Assembly: GCA_009908885.1 (NCBI GenBank)
Contig: JAAAOL010000513.1
Coordinates: 1 to 19,649, forward strand
DNA: 19,649 nucleotides
Direction of reading: 5' to 3'
From: Bacteroidota bacterium
GTDB lineage: Bacteria; Bacteroidota; Rhodothermia; Rhodothermales; JAAAOL01
Shown here: positions 15,771 through 19,649 of the stretch, one piece after another
Numbering within the stretch: the stretch's first letter is position 1
Layout: the number at the start of each line of letters is the position of its first letter
Program-made: the position numbers and the translations under genes
The notes under the pieces: generated by a model
The model's database searches: none
What the model was told of the DNA's origin: nothing
What the model saw: the letters and a program-made list of their open reading frames with translations, nothing else

Positions 15771-18700
15771 TTACCCCACCGCCTCGCCTTCGGCCTCCAG
15801 GGCGTCCTCGTCGTCCAGGCCGTCGTCCTCGTCGTCGCTCCCGTTGCCCGCCATCGCGTCGAGGTCTACGTCCTCGTCCTCGTCGTCGGCGACCGCCTGT
15901 CCCGGACTCGATCCGGGAGCGGCGGAGCGTTCCAGCTCCTCGCGCAGGTAGCCGCTCGTGTAGGTGTCGGCGGCGGCCAGGGCCTCGGGCGTACCGGTGA
16001 AGACGACCTCGCCGCCCGCCGCGCCGCCTTCCGGCCCCAGGTCGATGATCCAGTCGGCCACCTTGACCACGTCCATGTTGTGCTCGATGACGACGACCGT
16101 GTTGCCCTTCTTGACGAGCGCCTTGAGCACGCTCAGCAGATGGCGGATGTCCTCGAAGTGGAGGCCCGTCGTGGGCTCGTCCAGGATGTAGAGCGTATCG
16201 CCGGTGCCGGGGCGCGACAGCTCCTTGGCCAGCTTCACGCGTTGCGCCTCACCGCCGGAGAGCGTGGTGGACTGCTGCCCGAGGCGGATGTAGCCGAGGC
16301 CGACCGAGTCCAGCGTCCGCAGCTTGCGCTCGATGCGGGGCACGTTCTCGAAGAAGGCCAGCGCCTCCTCCACCGTCATCGCCAGCACGTCGGCGATGGT
16401 GGCGTCCTTGTAGCGGATCTCCAGCGTCTCGGGGTTGTAGCGCTTGCCCTTGCACGTCTCGCACTCCACGTACACGTCGGGCAGGAAGTTCATCTCCAGC
16501 TTGACGATGCCCGCGCCCTTGCACTTCTCGCAGCGCCCGCCCTTGGTGTTGAACGAGAAGCGGCCCTTGTCGTAGCCCCGGATCTGGCTCTCGGGCAGCT
16601 TGGCGAACAGCTTGCGGATGTAGGTGAAGAGGCCGGTGTACGTGGCCGGGTTGGAGCGCGGCGTCCGCCCGATGGGCTTCTGGTCGATGTCGATGACCTT
16701 GTCGAGGTGGTCTGCGCCCTCGATGCGGCGGTACGGCAGCGGCACCATCTTGGCGTTGTGGAAGTGACTCGCCAGGATGGGGTAGAGCGTCTGGTTGACG
16801 AGCGTGCTCTTGCCCGAGCCGCTGACGCCCGTGACGCAGGTGAAGGTGCCGAGGGGCAGCTCCAGCGGGTCGCCCTTCAGGTTGTGGCCGCGGGCGCCGT
16901 GCAGCGTGAGCGTCTCGCCCGTGCCGGGGCGGCGCTCCTGGGGCACCTGGATGTGCCGCTCGCCGCGCAGGTAGGCCGCCGTCAGGCTCGTGTGCCCGTT
17001 GACGCCCAGCGGCAGGTCGGTCGGGGCCGTCGCGCCCAGGACGTGACCGCCGTGCTCGCCCGCGCCGGGGCCGAGGTCCACCACGTAGTCCGCCGCCTCG
17101 ATCATCTCGCGGTCGTGCTCGACGACGAGGACCGAGTTGCCCAGGTCGCGCAGCGCCTTCAGGCTGTCGATGAGGCGGTTGTTGTCGCGCGGGTGCAGGC
17201 CGATGGACGGCTCATCCAGCACGTAGAGCACGCCCGTCAGCTGGGTGCCGATCTGGGTGGCGAGGCGGATGCGCTGGCTCTCGCCGCCGGAGAGCGTGCG
17301 GGCCGCGCGGTCCAGGGTGAGGTAGCCCACGCCGACGCCCACCATGAAGTCCAGCCGCTCGCGGATCTCCTTGACGATGGGCCGGGCGATGATGGCCTTC
17401 TGCCCCTCGAACCGGAGGCGGTCGAACAGCTTTCTCAGACGCACGAGGTCCATCTGCGCCAGGTCGGCAATGGAGTAGCCCGCGCCGTCATCGTCGTGCA
17501 CCTGGTACGACAGGCTCTCGGCCTGGAGGCGCCCGCCGCCGCAGGCCGGGCACGGCATCTGCCGCATGAACGCCTCGGCCCAGCGCCGCTGCTTGGACGA
17601 GTTGGTGTTCTCGTAGGTGTGGCGGATGTGCTGGGTGACGCCGCTGAAGCGGTGCTTGTACTTGACCTCGCGGTTCTTGTAGCGGTAGACGATGTCGAAC
17701 TGCTCGTCGCCCGCGCCCTCCATGAGCACGGCGCGCTGCTCGTCCGTGAAGTCGCCCAGCGGCGTATCGAAGTCGAAGTCGTACGCCTCGGCCACGGCCC
17801 GCAGCTGGCTGAAGATCCAGATGTCGCGAGGGGTGCCCAGCGGTTCGATTCCGCCCTCGTTGATCGTGCGGTCGGGATCGGGGATGATGAGCGCCGGGTC
17901 GATCTCGCGCGTGGTGCCCAGGCCGTTGCAGGCGTCGCACGCGCCGTAGGGCGAGTTGAACGAGAACGTGTTGGGCGAGGGCTCGTCGTACGAGAGGCCG
18001 CTCTCGGGGTCGAACAGGTGGCGGCTGAAGGTGTGGTCGCCCCGCTCGACGCCCTCCGGCCCGCCGACGACCGCCGCGATCAGGGTGCCGCTGCTCATGC
18101 CGAGGGCCGTCTCCACGCTCTGCGCCACGCGCGGGCGGATGCCGTCTTTGACGACGAGCCGGTCCACCACGACCTCGATGTCGTGCGTCTCGTAGCGGGC
18201 CAGCTTCATCCCCTTCTCGATCTCGCGCAGGGCGCCGTCCACGCGCACCCGCTCGTAGCCCTGCCGGGCGATCTGCTCGAACAGCTCACGGTAGTGGCCC
18301 TTGCGCCCCTTCACCACGGGCGCCAGCACCATCAGGCGCGTGCCTTCGGGAAAGTCCAGGATCCCGTCGATGATCTCGTCGTCGCTCTGCTTCCGCATCG
18401 CGTTGCCCGTCTCGTACGAGTAGGCCGTGGCGGCGCGGGCGTAGAGCAGGCGCAGGAAGTCATACACCTCGGTCACCGTGCCGACGGTCGAGCGCGGGTT
18501 GTTGGAGACGGTCTTCTGCTCGATGGAGATGACCGGCGAGAGGCCGTCGATGAAGTCCACGTCGGGCCGCTCCATCATGCCCAGGAACTGGCGGGCGTAG
18601 GCGCTCAGGCTCTCCATGTAGCGCCGCTGCCCCTCGGCGTAGATGGTGTCGAAGGCGAGGCTCGACTTGCCCGACCCCGAGAGGCCCGTAATCACCACGA

Positions 18701-18779
18701 GGTGCTCGCGGGGGATGTCGAGGTCGATGTCTTTGAGGTTGTGCTCGCGGGCGCCGCGAATCACGATCCGGTCGTCCAT
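15771..18779 (-). CDS. uvrA: Excinuclease ABC subunit A (UvrA)
   Basis: 1002 residues; the DNA-damage sensor of nucleotide excision repair, acting as a dimer that loads UvrB. Both ATPase cassettes are complete: Walker A GLSGSGKS (32-39) and GVSGSGKS (651-658), signatures LSGGESQR (496-503) and LSGGEAQR (840-847), and Walker B VLYVLDEP (517-524) and TLYILDEP (862-869). The C-terminal zinc module has C750, C753, C773 and C776. In the insertion region the usual first CxxC is absent (FDPESG at 256-261) although the later CDAC (281-284) and CPAC (410-413) remain. Residues about 963-999 form an Asp/Glu-rich tail (DDEDEDVDLD, SDDEDDGLDDEDAL) beyond the normal end. The start at 18779 (MDDRIVIRGAREHNL) matches the family; the frame is open 15 codons further but without similarity. 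No strong ribosome site or clear SOS box was seen. Confidence 0.97.
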   Translation of the reverse strand: MDDRIVIRGAREHNLKDIDLDIPREHLVVITGLSGSGKSSLAFDTIYAEGQRRYMESLSAYARQFLGMMERPDVDFIDGLSPVISIEQKTVSNNPRSTVGTVTEVYDFLRLLYARAATAYSYETGNAMRKQSDDEIIDGILDFPEGTRLMVLAPVVKGRKGHYRELFEQIARQGYERVRVDGALREIEKGMKLARYETHDIEVVVDRLVVKDGIRPRVAQSVETALGMSSGTLIAAVVGGPEGVERGDHTFSRHLFDPESGLSYDEPSPNTFSFNSPYGACDACNGLGTTREIDPALIIPDPDRTINEGGIEPLGTPRDIWIFSQLRAVAEAYDFDFDTPLGDFTDEQRAVLMEGAGDEQFDIVYRYKNREVKYKHRFSGVTQHIRHTYENTNSSKQRRWAEAFMRQMPCPACGGGRLQAESLSYQVHDDDGAGYSIADLAQMDLVRLRKLFDRLRFEGQKAIIARPIVKEIRERLDFMVGVGVGYLTLDRAARTLSGGESQRIRLATQIGTQLTGVLYVLDEPSIGLHPRDNNRLIDSLKALRDLGNSVLVVEHDREMIEAADYVVDLGPGAGEHGGHVLGATAPTDLPLGVNGHTSLTAAYLRGERHIQVPQERRPGTGETLTLHGARGHNLKGDPLELPLGTFTCVTGVSGSGKSTLVNQTLYPILASHFHNAKMVPLPYRRIEGADHLDKVIDIDQKPIGRTPRSNPATYTGLFTYIRKLFAKLPESQIRGYDKGRFSFNTKGGRCEKCKGAGIVKLEMNFLPDVYVECETCKGKRYNPETLEIRYKDATIADVLAMTVEEALAFFENVPRIERKLRTLDSVGLGYIRLGQQSTTLSGGEAQRVKLAKELSRPGTGDTLYILDEPTTGLHFEDIRHLLSVLKALVKKGNTVVVIEHNMDVVKVADWIIDLGPEGGAAGGEVVFTGTPEALAAADTYTSGYLREELERSAAPGSSPGQAVADDEDEDVDLDAMAGNGSDDEDDGLDDEDALEAEGEAVG

Positions 18780-18937
18780 GCGGCTCGGGGCGTTCGAATG
18801 GGCAGGTGGGAGACGGAGGCACACGGACCTCGCCGGAGCGGGGGCGACGAGATGTGCATATCATGTTTCCTACCCTGGACCCGGAGCGACGTTTCTTGAG
18901 GGATTGGCAAAATCGCGGAACGCGCATTTCGTCTGTC
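18780..18937 (-). promoter_or_regulatory. uvrA upstream region
   Basis: These 158 bases separate the nuclease-domain gene from uvrA and should contain the uvrA promoter. The GC content falls across it towards the nuclease-domain gene. I found no convincing -35/-10 pair and no LexA box of the E. coli CTG-N10-CAG type. Confidence 0.35.
18909..18924 (-). terminator. Possible short terminator after the nuclease-domain gene
   Basis: On the minus strand CGCG-TTC-CGCG is followed by ATTTT, 13 bases past the stop at 18938. The stem is only 4 bp, so this is weak. Confidence 0.25.
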
Positions 18938-19649
18938 TCACACCGTAAAATCGATACCAAAGACTTTCAAGGCATCAATGTCTCTTCGGCTGTCATAAAT
19001 AGCCTGAGCTTGCTCTCGGAGTTCTGACACAACAGATTCGAAATCGAGAGAACGTGCAGGCTCCGGCTTCCACGTTCTGCCTAATTCGGCATTTGCCAAG
19101 ACCAGGATCCCATGTCGGGAATTGTTCGAGCGCATGTACTGGTCGACAAGCTGATCGCTGAGCGCCTGAGAAAGCTCTGTGAATGACCAGTCATGCGCCC
19201 ACTTGATTTCGATGGTCGTTGGCTGTAGGCCTGGAACATGGAGACGAATATCTGGCTTCTTTTTCCTATCCACCTCCTCTTCTCGTACCACCTTGTACCT
19301 GTCACGAGATCGGTCACGTAACTGATTGGCTAACCATTTCTGCAGCTTTTCCTCCGAGTCATCGGACTTCAAGTCCGCTCGAATGCTGAAGTCGTCGTTT
19401 TCAACATGGTCTTTGATATCCAACAAGCGTTTGTGGCCAATCTTGAATAAAGCATCGGCTGAGCGAGGATCGACTTCGTGGTTACGCGCAAAGTCAACCA
19501 CGTCGCTCGGCTGCCACGGTTCGTCTTCCGCGTCCATCTCAGCACGTTCATCCATCAGGTGAAGAATCCAGTCTTTTCGGGACGCCATTTGGGAATTCCG
19601 CGACAATGAATCCAAGATATTAAAGACCTCGTCACCGGGTGCCTGTAGA
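18938..19649 (-). CDS. C-terminal part of a PD-(D/E)XK nuclease-domain protein (partial at right edge)
   Basis: About 237 codons are visible; the frame is open through the right edge. Starts at ATG 19588 (216 residues) or TTG 19615 are possible, but no clear ribosome site supports either, so I treat the gene as truncated. Counting from 19588, a helical part (W25QPSDVVDF, then ALFKIGHKRLLDIKD) is followed by a restriction-endonuclease-like core: EEKLQKWL (80-87), P112-D113-IRL, TIEIK with E127 and K129, then QLVDQY (146-151) and HGILVLAN (159-166). This D...ExK layout followed by a QLxxQY helix is one I associate with the ends of large proteins in defence regions; that link is from memory. Its substrate is unknown. 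One line counted by hand (18961-19020) has 28 G+C in 60, against 45 in 60 in uvrA (16861-16920), which suggests transfer from elsewhere. Confidence 0.65.
   Translation of the reverse strand, partial: LQAPGDEVFNILDSLSRNSQMASRKDWILHLMDERAEMDAEDEPWQPSDVVDFARNHEVDPRSADALFKIGHKRLLDIKDHVENDDFSIRADLKSDDSEEKLQKWLANQLRDRSRDRYKVVREEEVDRKKKPDIRLHVPGLQPTTIEIKWAHDWSFTELSQALSDQLVDQYMRSNNSRHGILVLANAELGRTWKPEPARSLDFESVVSELREQAQAIYDSRRDIDALKVFGIDFTV

Noticed and set aside
15753..18899. A 1048-codon open frame on the plus strand opposite uvrA
   Set aside because: It is an antisense shadow caused by high-GC codon use. Its product is His/Arg/Ala-rich low-complexity sequence with no signal or domain, while the minus strand encodes full UvrA.
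18914..18930. SOS/LexA-like inverted repeat (GGAA...TTTC) upstream of uvrA
   Set aside because: It is too short and imperfect, overlaps the possible terminator, and does not match a LexA box I can name.

Overview
The window is high-GC bacterial DNA, most likely from the FCB group and probably Rhodothermota (Rhodothermales or a relative). Four things point there. Two exported proteins end in type IX secretion (T9SS) type A sorting domains. There is an ECF sigma factor of the TIGR02999/Sig-70_X6 type beside a Ser/Thr kinase with a TPR tail. UvrA has a Bacteroidota-like sequence. The DNA is GC-rich and several C-termini are acidic. This placement is inferred from protein style, not from any RNA gene.

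Layout. Positions 1-74 hold the 3' end of a plus-strand gene. Positions 90-10522 hold seven minus-strand genes with gaps of 2-112 bases. All seven encode exported proteins: a DUF11/FnIII protein with a T9SS tail, a second T9SS-tailed protein, a protein ending in a dockerin-like repeat pair, a trimeric-fibre-like protein (YadA-type head repeats and an S74 self-cleaving chaperone), a class C beta-lactamase-fold hydrolase, a Kelch-type beta-propeller, and a second fibre-like protein with a different, G2-like C-terminal domain. Positions 10711-14195 hold the divergent plus-strand pair: an ECF sigma factor and a membrane Ser/Thr kinase with TPRs. Positions 14217-14849 encode a lipoprotein with LTxxQ-like motifs and an Asp-rich tail. 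Positions 15073-15691 hold a MntA-HepT type VII toxin-antitoxin pair. Positions 15771-18779 hold uvrA. From 18938 to the right edge is the C-terminal part of a gene with a PD-(D/E)XK nuclease-like domain, in DNA of much lower GC.

How the genes may work together. The minus-strand block looks like a cell-surface locus. The sigma factor and kinase diverge from it across 188 bases, so they are natural candidates for its regulator. In the sigma factor, threonines sit where most ECF sigmas carry acidic residues in region 2.2. This matches the kinase-gated ECF43 type known from Vibrio EcfP/PpkT. The right third (toxin-antitoxin, uvrA, nuclease-domain gene) looks like a housekeeping repair gene flanked by defence or mobile-type accessory genes.

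The strongest leads are three. First, an apparently homologous C-terminal module of about 65 residues ends two adjacent, translationally coupled but otherwise unrelated exported proteins (hydrolase and propeller). Second, two fibre-like proteins share a leader domain but carry different C-terminal domains. Third, the low-GC PD-(D/E)XK gene is cut by the right edge. No gene-free stretch exceeds 300 bases; the longest are 14850-15072 (223), 10523-10710 (188) and 18780-18937 (158). I saw no tRNA, rRNA, CRISPR array or insertion sequence.
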